Shown here one piece after another: positions 1 to 8,962 of a stretch of 43,321 nt of DNA. The stretch is taken from NCBI GenBank assembly GCA_943788245.1, contig CALSPN010000020.1:1-43321 (forward strand), read 5' to 3'. The notes beneath the pieces are model-generated. The model saw nothing but the letters and a program-made list of their open reading frames with translations. It did not search any database and was not told the origin of the DNA. Made by a program: the position numbers and the translations under genes. Numbering within the stretch: position 1 is the first letter of the stretch; every line of letters starts with the position of its first letter. Source of the DNA: an uncultured Verrucomicrobiae bacterium. GTDB taxonomy: Bacteria; Verrucomicrobiota; Verrucomicrobiia; Limisphaerales; AAA164-E04.

Positions 1-569
1 TGCATTGTGCTGAATTACTGCAAAAGCGTGGCAAACTTACAATTGACTCCAAGCGTTTTGACTTTCTCTGGGTGATTGAATTTCCTCTATTGAGTTTCGA
101 CAAGGAAATGAATCGATGGTATTCGAGTCATCACCCCTTTACTTCTCCTGTCGAGGAGGATATCGAATTTCTTGAATCCGATCCCAAAAAAGTGCGAGGC
201 CAGCATTATGATCTTGTGGTCAATGGGGTTGAACTCGGAGGAGGTTCCATTCGTATTCATCAGCCTGAATTACAGCGCACCATATTTGAAAAAGTGCTTC
301 AATTGCCCGAGGATGTCATCAAGGCTCGATTTGGCTACATGCTTGAAGCTTTTCGATACGGATGCCCTCCGCATGGCGGAATCGCCTTGGGCTTTGATCG
401 CTTGATTGCGATCCTGTGTGGTACGCTTAGCATACGAGACGTCATCGCTTTCCCCAAAACAGCCAAAGGGACCTGTTTGATGACGGACTCACCTGGAGTA
501 GCTGACAATCGTCAATTGCGGGATCTGCATATTCAGCTCAGAGTACCGAAAAAAGAACAATCCGAGTAA
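1..569 (+). CDS. aspS: Aspartyl-tRNA synthetase, C-terminal part (truncated by window edge)
   Basis: Charges tRNA-Asp with aspartate (class II synthetase, cytoplasm). The reading frame is open from base 3, starting mid-protein, so the 5' end lies outside the window. Visible residues include FDFLWVIEFPLLSFD and HHPFTSP, typical of bacterial AspRS after the GAD insertion domain. Class II motif 3 follows as GIALGFDRLIAIL with the conserved arginine, and then SIRDVIAFPKT, the usual AspRS C-terminal signature. The protein ends about 45 residues later, as expected for the family. The GTG at 72 is internal and not the true start. It is convergent with the CotH gene, with only about 15 bases between stops and no clear terminator. 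Whether it is discriminating or non-discriminating cannot be judged from this fragment. Confidence 0.96.
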   Translation, partial: HCAELLQKRGKLTIDSKRFDFLWVIEFPLLSFDKEMNRWYSSHHPFTSPVEEDIEFLESDPKKVRGQHYDLVVNGVELGGGSIRIHQPELQRTIFEKVLQLPEDVIKARFGYMLEAFRYGCPPHGGIALGFDRLIAILCGTLSIRDVIAFPKTAKGTCLMTDSPGVADNRQLRDLHIQLRVPKKEQSE

Positions 570-584
570 GTAAATTGTATCAAA

Positions 585-2775
585 TTACTCGAAGATTGCT
601 TCGATTTCGACTTCATCCATAAGGTTTATCTCGATTTGAGAATCTTGCCTCAGCTCAGGCGTGGACCAGTGACTGAAACTCGAACCCTCATCGGGCCTTG
701 CCTCGAGGGTGATGGGGATACCACCCAGATAAACACCAGTCCAGGGATAGCTTTTTGGAGTGATCGTATTTACTTGGATTGATCCTTGGCCTTTGACTTT
801 GAGCTTCACCTTGATCTCCCTTCCTTTGACCTTATAGAAATTTAGAAATGCCCGCCGTAAATAAGCAGGACGTTTCGCAGCATGCTCCATGAACCGAGCA
901 ATTTGAGATCCTTTTTCCACATATTCATGCTCATCTTTCCAGCGTTCCCGTTCCCGATCAATTTCAGGCTCAATTTTTTTTGTGATTTTCCTGACGAACC
1001 CTCTCGCACTTTCGGGGCTCATGCCTGTATTGAGCACATCGCACATTCGATTCGCAAAAAGATGAAAGAAATCTTTATTCTTCAAAAGGTAGGGTAGCAT
1101 GACAACTTGCTCATCTTCGTCTCCAAAGTAATATTCGAAGATATCATGATCCCACTCCCGCCAGGAATCCATGTCAAAGGCAAGCCATCTCCATTTTCCA
1201 TCCTGAGTTCTGGGGCGCCAGTAACGTATGTTCACTTCGTAATCGTGTGCTCCGCTGTAGCATTCAAAAATCCAATAATCGATAAAGCTGAGCACATCCA
1301 TCCACTGCTGAACTTGACGGTAGTGATTAGGTTCAGTCATGTCATAAGATTCGATGTAACGCCTCATTCTATCGAAATGAACATCATCTCCATGCTTAAC
1401 CACCATGTCATCCTCACTCAACATGTCGATCTCCTTAAATCCATGACTCTCCTGAATAAAATCAATTCCCTTGCGTTCCATTAAAGTATATAGCCCCCAA
1501 TATTTTCCATTCAGAAAAAGTAAAACCGGCTTGTATGCCTGAACGTCGACGTGCGAATTGAGCGCATGTGCGAATTCATAGATGATTTCGTTTTTAATTC
1601 TCTCGCCTGACACCGGATGACTGCTGACTTTGTCTCCCGCCATATCGGATCTTATGTTCAGCCCATAGAATTTTTCGACGTTAGGCTTCGAATCCCAAAG
1701 TGCATATTTGATATGTGGTTGTCCCCAACTCTTTCTGAATCTAATGGATAAGGATTTTTTAGGGTATGCTCTCGTGGTGTTACCTCCAATACTCACGCCC
1801 ATGTAGGACGCAAATGCAGCGGTCTTGCTTTCATTATCTGGAAAATACTCGATGTGCCCAGGTACCTCATAATCGTCCTCCCAATTGGTATAGATTCCAT
1901 CATCTTCATCATAGAGCCAATGAGGGATCCATGATGACGGAAATGACTGGCACATTACTTTCTTCATTGATGAAAAAAGATTTGGTAAGATTGTTTCACT
2001 TTGAAGGCGATTGGGGCGAATGACCGTCGCACGGACGATGGTGTTCGTTTGGATTGTCAAAGCTCCGGTATATGTCAGCCGGTTTTTTTCATCTGTATCG
2101 GCTCCATTTAGAGTATAATGGATGGTGGCATCCGAAGGTGCGCTCAAGCTCAGCTCGAAGGGAGAACCGTAAAAGCCTTCCTCGTGCGAGTAGACCGGAC
2201 CTTTTGCCACGTTGTGAGCCGATTCCTCGGCGTTGTTCGGTTGGAGTGGTGTTGTGTTTTTGAAATACAACCAACGATCTGTGTCTTTTGGATCCCTGCC
2301 ATATGAGATATCATTTCGCTGTAATGGGAAACGAACGCTATCAATCAAGGTCTGACCGTCGGAATCGGTGAGGAACAAGGCTTCTCCTTTGCGGCTCAGC
2401 TTCAGGGAGACATGGTAAGGGCCTTCCTTGGGCTCACCGTCAAACCAGAATAACCTGTATTCTCCCGGAGGGATATTTGTATGCCGGGACATTCCCGTGG
2501 GAATTTGGAATTTGGACAGTTTTTTTTGGATCGTCTGAAAAGTACATGCCCCCTACATCTACGGCAGCCTCTCCTCCGTTGTATAATTCAACCCAATCTT
2601 CATCTTCATTATACTCATCTTTGACGTCATTGATATTGCTTGCGAGTATCTCATTGATCTTGAGTTTTGACCGGTCAGCTCTGCTATCAGAGGCTGAGTG
2701 CGCAATAAAAAGGCAAGAGCCCCAAATCCATGAACAAAGAATTAAAACTCCTAAGCGCATGAAATTTGTGTTCAT
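585..2775 (-). CDS. Secreted CotH-kinase-family protein with lamin-tail domain (frameshifted)
   Basis: Exported protein read in two frames: 2775-2520 (signal peptide plus first half of the lamin-tail domain) and about 2520-585. From ATG 2775 the N-terminus MNTNFMRLGVLILCSWIWGS is a signal peptide; an alternative ATG lies at 2820. A lamin-tail domain follows (INEILASN, DEDWVELYN), then a chitobiase C-terminal-like beta domain (SAPSDATIHYTLNG), then a CotH domain (NGKYWGLYTLMERKG, KWRWLAFDMDS). The last 70 residues resemble a bacterial beta-repeat (GSIQVN...FSHWS...EIEAIFE). Removing one A from the A8 run (T8 on the plus strand, 2520-2527) joins the frames as DDPKKLSKFQIPTGMSRH. CotH proteins include protein kinases of spore coats, but in such multidomain exoproteins the role is unknown. 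It is last in a minus-strand series after two dehydrogenases. Family assignment is firm, function is not. Confidence 0.85.
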
Positions 2776-2829
2776 AACTATCTTGGCAGAGCGTTGCTCA
2801 TCGTTTGAACCATGGTCCATTGGGGCATA

Positions 2830-3855
2830 CTAGCACATTTCAATGATTGCCTTAATGACGCCTGTCTCGGGGCGAGTAAATCCTTCAAAATTTTCGGCTA
2901 CTGCATCGAATGCCGTTCGATGGGTGACCCATGGAGCCGTATCAATGGTGCCATCCTCGATTAATCCAATAATCCTTCCGAAATCTTTGGGCAGTGCATT
3001 GCGACTTGCTTTGAGGGTTATTTCAGGTTTGTGGAGCATGGGGTGTTTGAAACTGATTGCTTCGGTCGTAATTCCCACATAAACCAATGAACCGGTATGA
3101 GCGACATATTGAAGCGCGTTGGACATGGAACGCTGATTGCCTGTGGCATCTGTGACAACGGAGTATTTATCACCATGGGTGCATTCCATCATTTGGGCAG
3201 TTTCCGATCCATCGCCCTTGAACAGAATGGTGTGATCGACACCGTATGTGGATTTGCAGAAATCAAGACGGCTCTGCACCATATCCATGACGGTTATCCT
3301 AGCGCCGGTGAGTCGCGTGAACTCCAACGTGGCCAGACCGATAGGACCTGCGCCGATGATCAGGACATGTTCCCCTTCGGAGGGAGCACCTCGATCATTG
3401 GCATGGCATCCGATAGCCAGTGTCTCGACAAGGGCCAATTGATCAAACGTCAGTTTCTGACTGGTATGTAATTTTTCCGCTCGAATGAGGAAGCGTTCTC
3501 TCATTCCACCATCTTCCATGACTCCGATGACCTTAAGACTTTCGCAACAATTGCTGGCTCCTTTGCGACATGGATAACAGTTGCCACAATTCATATAAGG
3601 TTCAACGCTGCAATGATCACCCGTCTTGACGTTGGAAACATTGCTGCCCACGGCAAGCACCTCTACACCCAACTCATGTCCAGGAATTCTCGGGTAGCTG
3701 AAAAAGGGCATCTTACCGAGATAACCGGAGTAATCTGTGCCGCAGATACCTATCCGATGGACTTGAACCAGTGCCTGACCCGGTCCAGGTTGACCAGGTT
3801 CCTGAAGATCGATCGTTTCAAAATTTTTTGGTTCAGTTAATTGAAGTGCTTTCAT
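2830..3855 (-). CDS. Zinc-dependent alcohol/polyol dehydrogenase (MDR family)
   Basis: A 341-residue NAD(P)-dependent medium-chain dehydrogenase, cytoplasmic. Catalytic zinc ligands C38 (GICGTDY) and H60-E61 (PGHE) are present. The structural zinc lobe has C90, C93, C96 and C104 in the usual x2-x2-x7 spacing. The nucleotide fold shows GAGPIG near residue 170. The family includes sorbitol, threonine and galactonate-type dehydrogenases, and the substrate cannot be read from sequence. It lies 29 bases downstream of an aldo/keto reductase on the same strand and 54 bases upstream of the CotH gene start, so all three may be co-transcribed. Two dehydrogenases in tandem suggest oxidation of a sugar or sugar alcohol, which is inference. 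Length and motifs are complete, with no sign of damage. Confidence 0.9.
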   Translation of the reverse strand: MKALQLTEPKNFETIDLQEPGQPGPGQALVQVHRIGICGTDYSGYLGKMPFFSYPRIPGHELGVEVLAVGSNVSNVKTGDHCSVEPYMNCGNCYPCRKGASNCCESLKVIGVMEDGGMRERFLIRAEKLHTSQKLTFDQLALVETLAIGCHANDRGAPSEGEHVLIIGAGPIGLATLEFTRLTGARITVMDMVQSRLDFCKSTYGVDHTILFKGDGSETAQMMECTHGDKYSVVTDATGNQRSMSNALQYVAHTGSLVYVGITTEAISFKHPMLHKPEITLKASRNALPKDFGRIIGLIEDGTIDTAPWVTHRTAFDAVAENFEGFTRPETGVIKAIIEMC

Positions 3856-3884
3856 ATTGGATGACCGAATGTTGCGTCTATGAG

Positions 3885-4817
3885 TTAATTATTTTCAGCT
3901 AAACCTTCCTTGTGGCCGATGTTTTTTACCGGCTGGAAGATAGCAAGGACTTCCTCGAGTAATTCCCTGTCCATGGGTTCTTCAATCCATTCCGCCCATT
4001 TACGAATGTTATCGGGGTTAGCACTGCCGGCTATAGTGGTCGCGATATCCTTGTTTTTAATTGAGAATTGCAATGCGATTTTCGCAATATCAAAACCTTT
4101 TTGTTCGCACAACCTGGCGGCTTTGCGTGCTGCCTGTTTCACGGATTCTGGCTCTTTGAGCCAAGGGGGAAGGGGAGCGTTAGTCAGCAGTCTGGCCGAA
4201 AATGGACCTGCATTCATAACACCCACACCTCGTTCCTGCAGGTAAGGAATCGACTCATCAGCAAATCGAGTATTCTGTAAAGTGTATTGGTTGTAACTCA
4301 ACACACAGTCTATGCCGGCTTGATCAATGATGAATTTAAAAATTTTCTGAGGATATCCGCTGATTCCGATATAACGGACTTTTCCGCAGGCTTGAATTTT
4401 TTTCAGGGCTGGAATGGTTTCGTCGACGATTTGTTGCATTGGCACAAACTCGATATCGTGACAGAGAATAATATCCAGATGATCTGTTCCCAACCGGTGC
4501 AGACTGACATCCACACTTTCTTCAACACGTTTTGCTGAAAAATCAAAATGATCCAGATCGTATCGTCCAAGTTTGGAACATAGAATATAGTCGCTGCGCG
4601 AGATGTCTCTTAAAGCCATGCCCAACAAAACTTCACTCATGCCTCGCCCGTAGAATGGGGAGGTGTCAATGAGGTTCATACCACATTCCAGCGCGGTGGT
4701 AACGCTCTTCATAGCTTCGTCCAGTTGGATTGGTCGGAATTCCTGTCCCAAGGAAGACGCTCCGAAGCCTACGATTGGCAGCTGCAAGTCTGTCTTTCCT
4801 AGCTTTCTTGTTTTCAC
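3885..4817 (-). CDS. Aldo/keto reductase
   Basis: A 310-residue (beta/alpha)8 NAD(P)H-dependent oxidoreductase. The full catalytic tetrad is visible: D51 and Y56 (DTSPFYGRG), K82 (CSKLGRYD) and H120 (ILCHDIEF). The overall pattern (VGFGASSLG near the N-terminus, SYNQYTLQ, SIKNKDIATTIAG near the C-terminus) fits the branch that contains L-galactose and L-fucose dehydrogenases, but the exact substrate is not established. Translation starts at a GTG (4817) that gives the conserved N-terminus MKTRKLGKTDL; no good ribosome binding site is seen. It is the first gene of the short minus-strand series leading to the zinc dehydrogenase and CotH protein. The clpC terminator hairpin lies just upstream. 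Confidence 0.9.
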   Translation of the reverse strand: MKTRKLGKTDLQLPIVGFGASSLGQEFRPIQLDEAMKSVTTALECGMNLIDTSPFYGRGMSEVLLGMALRDISRSDYILCSKLGRYDLDHFDFSAKRVEESVDVSLHRLGTDHLDIILCHDIEFVPMQQIVDETIPALKKIQACGKVRYIGISGYPQKIFKFIIDQAGIDCVLSYNQYTLQNTRFADESIPYLQERGVGVMNAGPFSARLLTNAPLPPWLKEPESVKQAARKAARLCEQKGFDIAKIALQFSIKNKDIATTIAGSANPDNIRKWAEWIEEPMDRELLEEVLAIFQPVKNIGHKEGLAENN

Positions 4818-4852
4818 GTGGTGATTATTGGTTTTTGAGGCGTTACTGAAAA

Positions 4853-4882
4853 CACCCGTCTGCTTAAATATTCAGACGGGTG
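4853..4882 (-). terminator. Rho-independent terminator of clpC
   Basis: A perfect 10-bp inverted repeat, CACCCGTCTG / CAGACGGGTG, with a 10-base AT-rich loop lies about 50 bases after the clpC stop. On the minus strand the hairpin is followed by TTTT, as expected for an intrinsic terminator. It also separates clpC from the downstream aldo/keto reductase. Confidence 0.8.
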
Positions 4883-4929
4883 CTACTGATTCAATTTGAA
4901 TAGGCTTGATTCTGCTTGTTAAGCGAACG

Positions 4930-7423
4930 TCAGCTGGAGACGGCTTCTCCCTCAATATTCGCCTCCTGACGAAAGACCAAACTATCCTCTTCGACGATCA
5001 CATTAATGCGCAGGTTATCCAGCAGGGATCCCTTCAAAATTTCTTCCGCCAATGGGTCTTCCAAGTATCTTTCCACAGCGCGTCTCATGGGGCGAGCCCC
5101 GTAATCCGGATCGTATCCTTTCTCCACCAGAAAGTCCTTGGCCTTATCTGACAATACCAAATCTATGTTCTTGCTCTTGAGGCGAGTCAGGACTTTCTCG
5201 GTTTCAAGCGTAAGGATCGTGATCAAGCTTTCGCGGTTGAGCGATTGGAAAACAATGACATCGTCCAAACGGTTAAGGAACTCTGGTTTGAAGGTGCGCT
5301 TAGCTTCATCCAGGATTGTTTCCTTCATGGCATCGTAATCTCCCTGTTCAGAAGGTTTTCTGAATCCAATATTCGCCTGGCTGCTCACCATTTGCGCTCC
5401 TACATTGGATGTGAGGAGTATGACGGTGTTTCTGAAATCAACGGTTCTTCCGACGTTGTCTGTCAATTTGCCTTCCTCCAGTATTTGAAGCAGCATATTC
5501 ATGACATCGGGGTGTGCCTTCTCGATCTCATCGAACAAAATCACTGAATATGGTTTGCGTCGGACCTGTTCGGTGAGTTGGCCTCCCTCTTCGTAGCCCA
5601 CGTACCCAGGAGGTGAGCCAACCAGTCGTGACACGGTGAACTTCTCCATGTATTCACTCATGTCCAGCTGTATCAAGGATTTCTCATCTCCAAACATATG
5701 GGCTGCAACTGTTTTTGCCAAAAGTGTTTTACCTACACCTGTAGGCCCCAGAAGAGCGAAGGTTCCAATTGGACGTCTTGGATCTTTCAGATCAGCACGC
5801 GACCGGCGAAGTGCCTTGCAGAGAGCAGAAACTGCCTCGTTTTGAGAAATAACTATGCGGGACAACTCGTCCTCCATCTCCAGTAGTCGCTGGATCTCGC
5901 CCGCTTCCATTCGTTTCAATGGAATCCCCGTCCATTTCGAAACCACCTGAAGCATGTCTTCATCATCCACCGTGACTCGCTTTTCTTCGCGTGAGTCTTT
6001 CCACGCACCTAAAATGGATTCGAGCTTTTCCTTCGATTGCTTTTCCTTGTCACGCATTGAAGCGGCTTTCTCGAAGTCCTGCTCCTTGATTGCCTTTTCC
6101 TTATCGACCCGGATAGTTTCGATTTCCACCTCCAGGTTTTTGACGTCTGGTGGCCGCGTCATGGAAACTATGCGTGCGCGAGCACCGGCTTCATCCATGA
6201 CATCAATCGCCTTGTCCGGAAGAAATCTTCCTGTGATGTAACGTTCTGAAAGTTTCACAGCGGACTCGATGGCAGCGTCCGTCAGGATGATGTTGTGATG
6301 ATCTTCGTATTTCCCCTTGAGGCCCTGAAGAATAAGAATGGCGTCTTCCGGAGAAGGAGCTTCGATTTTGACACTTTGGAAACGACGTTCCAGCGCTGCA
6401 TCCTTTTCAATATACTTGCGATACTCATTGAGTGTCGTGGCGCCAATACATTGCATTTCTCCCCGACTGAGCGCCGGTTTGATAATGTTAGAGGCGTCCA
6501 TGGTTCCTTCGGCCGAGCCCGCACCCACAATCGTATGAAGCTCATCAATGAAGAGGATCACATTCTTGGTTCGCCGTATTTCATCCATGACAGCCTTGAT
6601 GCGCTCCTCGAATTGACCACGATACTTGGTACCCCGCAACCATCAGGGCAAGATCCAGCGTGATGACTCTCTTTTCTCTTAAAATCTCGGGTACGTTTCC
6701 ACGAGAAATTTCCTGAGCGAGCCCTTCGACAATGGCTGTTTTTCCTACACCAGCCTCACCCAAAAGAACAGGGTTGTTCTTGGTGCGTCGACATAGCACT
6801 TGTATGACACGCTCTATCTCATCCTTGCGACCAATAACCGGGTCCATAGACCCTTTGCGGGCAATTTCCGTGAGGTCGCGACCAAATGCCTTGAGGGCGG
6901 GGGTTTTGATTTCACCCTTTTTCTCGGGTTTGCCCGCCTCTTCCATGTTCGCAAAATCCTCTCCGCCCTGAAAATTGGGGTCAACCTCTTTCAGTATTTC
7001 ATTGCGGGTCTGCTCCAGATCAATGTCAAGGCCGCGCAATACTTTGGCTGCTACACCGTTTCCCTCACGTAGCAAACCTAGAAGGATATGCTCGGTGCCG
7101 ACATAGGTGTGAGCAAGTTGCCTGGCCTCCTTTGAGGCAAGGTCCAACACCTTCTTGACACGAGGAGTATATGGAATTGTGCCGGCTACCTTGTGGTCGG
7201 GCCCCGGAGGGACGTGTTTCTCAACCTCTAGCTGCACTGTTTCCAGATCAAGCCCCATTTTCTTTAACACGTTCACAGCAACTCCCTGATCCAACTTGAT
7301 CAGACCCAGGAGTAGATGCTCGGTGCCCACGTAATTGTGGTTGAAACGATCTGCTTCTTTTCTCGCCAAAGCCAGTACTTGCTGTGCCCTGGGAGTAAAG
7401 TTGTTGAAGGCGTCTTCACTCAT
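4930..7423 (-). CDS. clpC: ATP-dependent Clp protease ATP-binding subunit ClpC (frameshifted)
   Basis: AAA+ unfoldase that feeds proteins to ClpP. Two frames together give about 830 residues, normal for ClpC. The N-terminal half (7423 to about 6635) has two Clp-N repeats ([23 protein letters not shown], then [11 protein letters not shown]) and the first Walker A (GEAGVGKT, residues 222-229). The second half (about 6635 to 4930) has Walker B (VILFIDELH), a UVR motif ([15 protein letters not shown]) typical of ClpC, the second Walker A (GPTGVGKT), the VGSPPGYVG pore/sensor region and the D2 C-terminus. The frames join at the conserved [16 protein letters not shown] by removing one G from the run at 6632-6635 (CCCC on the plus strand). 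ClpC genes are rarely lost in this way, so an assembly error or very recent mutation is likelier than a true pseudogene. Confidence 0.93.
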
Positions 7424-7680
7424 ACTTTTAATTTACGGATTTTCGAAAGTTATCGTTTTTCAATGTTGCCATCGAACCCAGACTCGCCCTGCTAAATTTG
7501 GCTAGGGTAAGTCCCTTGTGCTGAATCCATCTGAAGGTCCAAGCAACATCTTGGTGACCAAGACAGCGTTGGTATTCCAAGAACTTTGTCACCCTACGCT
7601 GTTTTGACTCAGAAACCAGCACTTTTCCCAATATTATTGGTTCTCCTGACATATTATAGATCGGCATATTCCGCCAATTT
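7424..7680 (-). promoter_or_regulatory. clpC upstream leader rich in interleaved inverted repeats
   Basis: This 257-base gap lies upstream of clpC and downstream of the AGE epimerase gene. It contains a palindrome CTTGGTGACCAAG (7550-7562); a possible hairpin GGTCCAAG-caacat-CTTGG-tg-ACC (7536-7559); a small hairpin TTGG-TATT-CCAA (7569-7580); and two interleaved pairs, GGTGAC (7553-7558) with GTCACC (7588-7593), and ACAGCGT (7563-7569) with ACGCTGT (7596-7602). The order A-B-A'-B' would permit a pseudoknot or mutually exclusive folds. No CIRCE or CtsR-type site is recognised. A 79-codon minus-strand frame (about 7669-7428) is open but resembles nothing I know. Placement suggests a regulatory leader or operator for clpC; this is inference. 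Confidence 0.35.
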
Positions 7681-8952
7681 TTAAGCGCTTGCTTTATCTT
7701 TATTGAGCAATTGATAGCTCCAGAGCAATGAGCGCGGGTAATGAAAGAAGCTTTTCCACAAATTACCCTTGGCTCGATTTGAAACGGTTCCATCCTTCCT
7801 CAGATAACCAAACCATTCTCCGTGTTTGGAATCTGTAAAGTGCTTAAATGACCAATTGTGCACTTTTTCATGCATTTCAGCATATTTTTTTTCACCGCTT
7901 AGCTGATGAGCCATGATGGAAGCGATCATGGTTTCGTTGTGAACCCACCAGAATTTCATGTCATGCCAATATTCCTGGACGGGTTTTCCAGTCGCGTCCG
8001 CAAAATAAAGAAGGCCGCCATGCTCTCGATCCCATGCAAGGTGCCAATTCCAATCCAACATGCTGCAGCCTAGCTGTATCCATGAATCGTTTTTCTGTAA
8101 AGCGCCTTCCTGCATGATGAACCACGCCGTCTCAATAGCGTGCCCGGGATTCAGTAATCTCCCCTCAATATGATCTGAGATACTCCCATCCGGTAGCACT
8201 TGTTCCATCACGCAACGTTTCTCTGGTTTCACAAAAAGGCGAATGATTTCGGTAATCATATGCCGGATCATTGCGTCAAGTTGATCACTTGGACCTAGTT
8301 GGTGCCTCAACTCCTGAGCCGTCACTATTGCTATCATTCGAGGCGATAATCCCGTCATGGGACGGATATCGGTGTATTTTGGTTCACCTCCTGAGGATGG
8401 ATCGAAATTCCACTTGATGAATTGTTCCAAAAGATCACGGGCTCGTTGGGCAGATTCATCGCTGTTAGTTGTCTTTGCGTGTGCTGCAAAGGCAATAGCT
8501 GCAAATGCTTCGCTATAGGCATAACGCCTTTTCCGGATTGGCTTTCCTTGTTCCGTCACGTGAAAAAACATGCGGCCATCTGAATCAAAACAATATTTTT
8601 TCATGAATTGAATGCCAGATTCTGCATACTCAAGCCATTTTGAACCAAGATCCAGGTCTTGTTGGCAGCGTAATAACATCCATGTCATTCTCCCCTGAGC
8701 CCAAACAGACTTATCAGTGTCAATCAAAGTACCGTCCTGATCTAATCCTGTGTAAAATCCTCCGTTTTCAGTATCCGCGCATCGTGGAAACCAGAAGGGG
8801 AGAACGTCTTTCTCCAACGCGCTCCGATACAAGCTACGGATTTGGTGGCGCCCCTCAGAGTTTGTGATGCTCAGGCCATTCAAGCCGGTCTGGAGCTTGT
8901 TTCTCAGCAACTTGAGTGGGTCTTTATCAATAAAATCAGGGTTTACATGCAT
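7681..8952 (-). CDS. N-acylglucosamine 2-epimerase family (AGE) protein
   Basis: About 423 residues from ATG 8952, forming an (alpha/alpha)6 barrel of the AGE/cellobiose epimerase superfamily that interconverts C2 epimers of sugars. Family hallmarks are visible: FWFPRCADTENGGFYTGLD near the N-terminus, KSVWAQGRMTWML, KRRYAYSEAFAAIAFAAH, LNPGHAIETAWF with its histidine, and FWWVHNETMIA with a second conserved histidine followed by HGEWFGYL. The start is set by an AGAGGG ribosome binding site and by the upstream gene's stop 10 bases before it; the frame is open further upstream but overlaps that gene. It is co-directional with the enolase-superfamily gene, so the pair probably acts on the same sugar or sugar acid. 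N-acetylglucosamine, mannose or cellobiose as substrate cannot be distinguished. Confidence 0.88.
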   Translation of the reverse strand: MHVNPDFIDKDPLKLLRNKLQTGLNGLSITNSEGRHQIRSLYRSALEKDVLPFWFPRCADTENGGFYTGLDQDGTLIDTDKSVWAQGRMTWMLLRCQQDLDLGSKWLEYAESGIQFMKKYCFDSDGRMFFHVTEQGKPIRKRRYAYSEAFAAIAFAAHAKTTNSDESAQRARDLLEQFIKWNFDPSSGGEPKYTDIRPMTGLSPRMIAIVTAQELRHQLGPSDQLDAMIRHMITEIIRLFVKPEKRCVMEQVLPDGSISDHIEGRLLNPGHAIETAWFIMQEGALQKNDSWIQLGCSMLDWNWHLAWDREHGGLLYFADATGKPVQEYWHDMKFWWVHNETMIASIMAHQLSGEKKYAEMHEKVHNWSFKHFTDSKHGEWFGYLRKDGTVSNRAKGNLWKSFFHYPRSLLWSYQLLNKDKASA

Positions 8953-8962
8953 GACTAGCCCT

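Noticed and set aside
2520..2527. Programmed -1 ribosomal frameshift at A-AAA-AAA in the CotH gene
   Set aside because: A -1 shift would enter the wrong frame (KKNCPN); the required change is +1 (or -2), so classical -1 slippage cannot explain it.
7428..7669. 79-codon minus-strand frame between AGE and clpC
   Set aside because: No ribosome binding site, no family resemblance and rich in inverted repeats; treated as leader sequence.
7424..7680. tRNA or tmRNA suggested by a GGTTCGA-like T-loop
   Set aside because: No matching T-stem, acceptor stem or anticodon arm could be paired.
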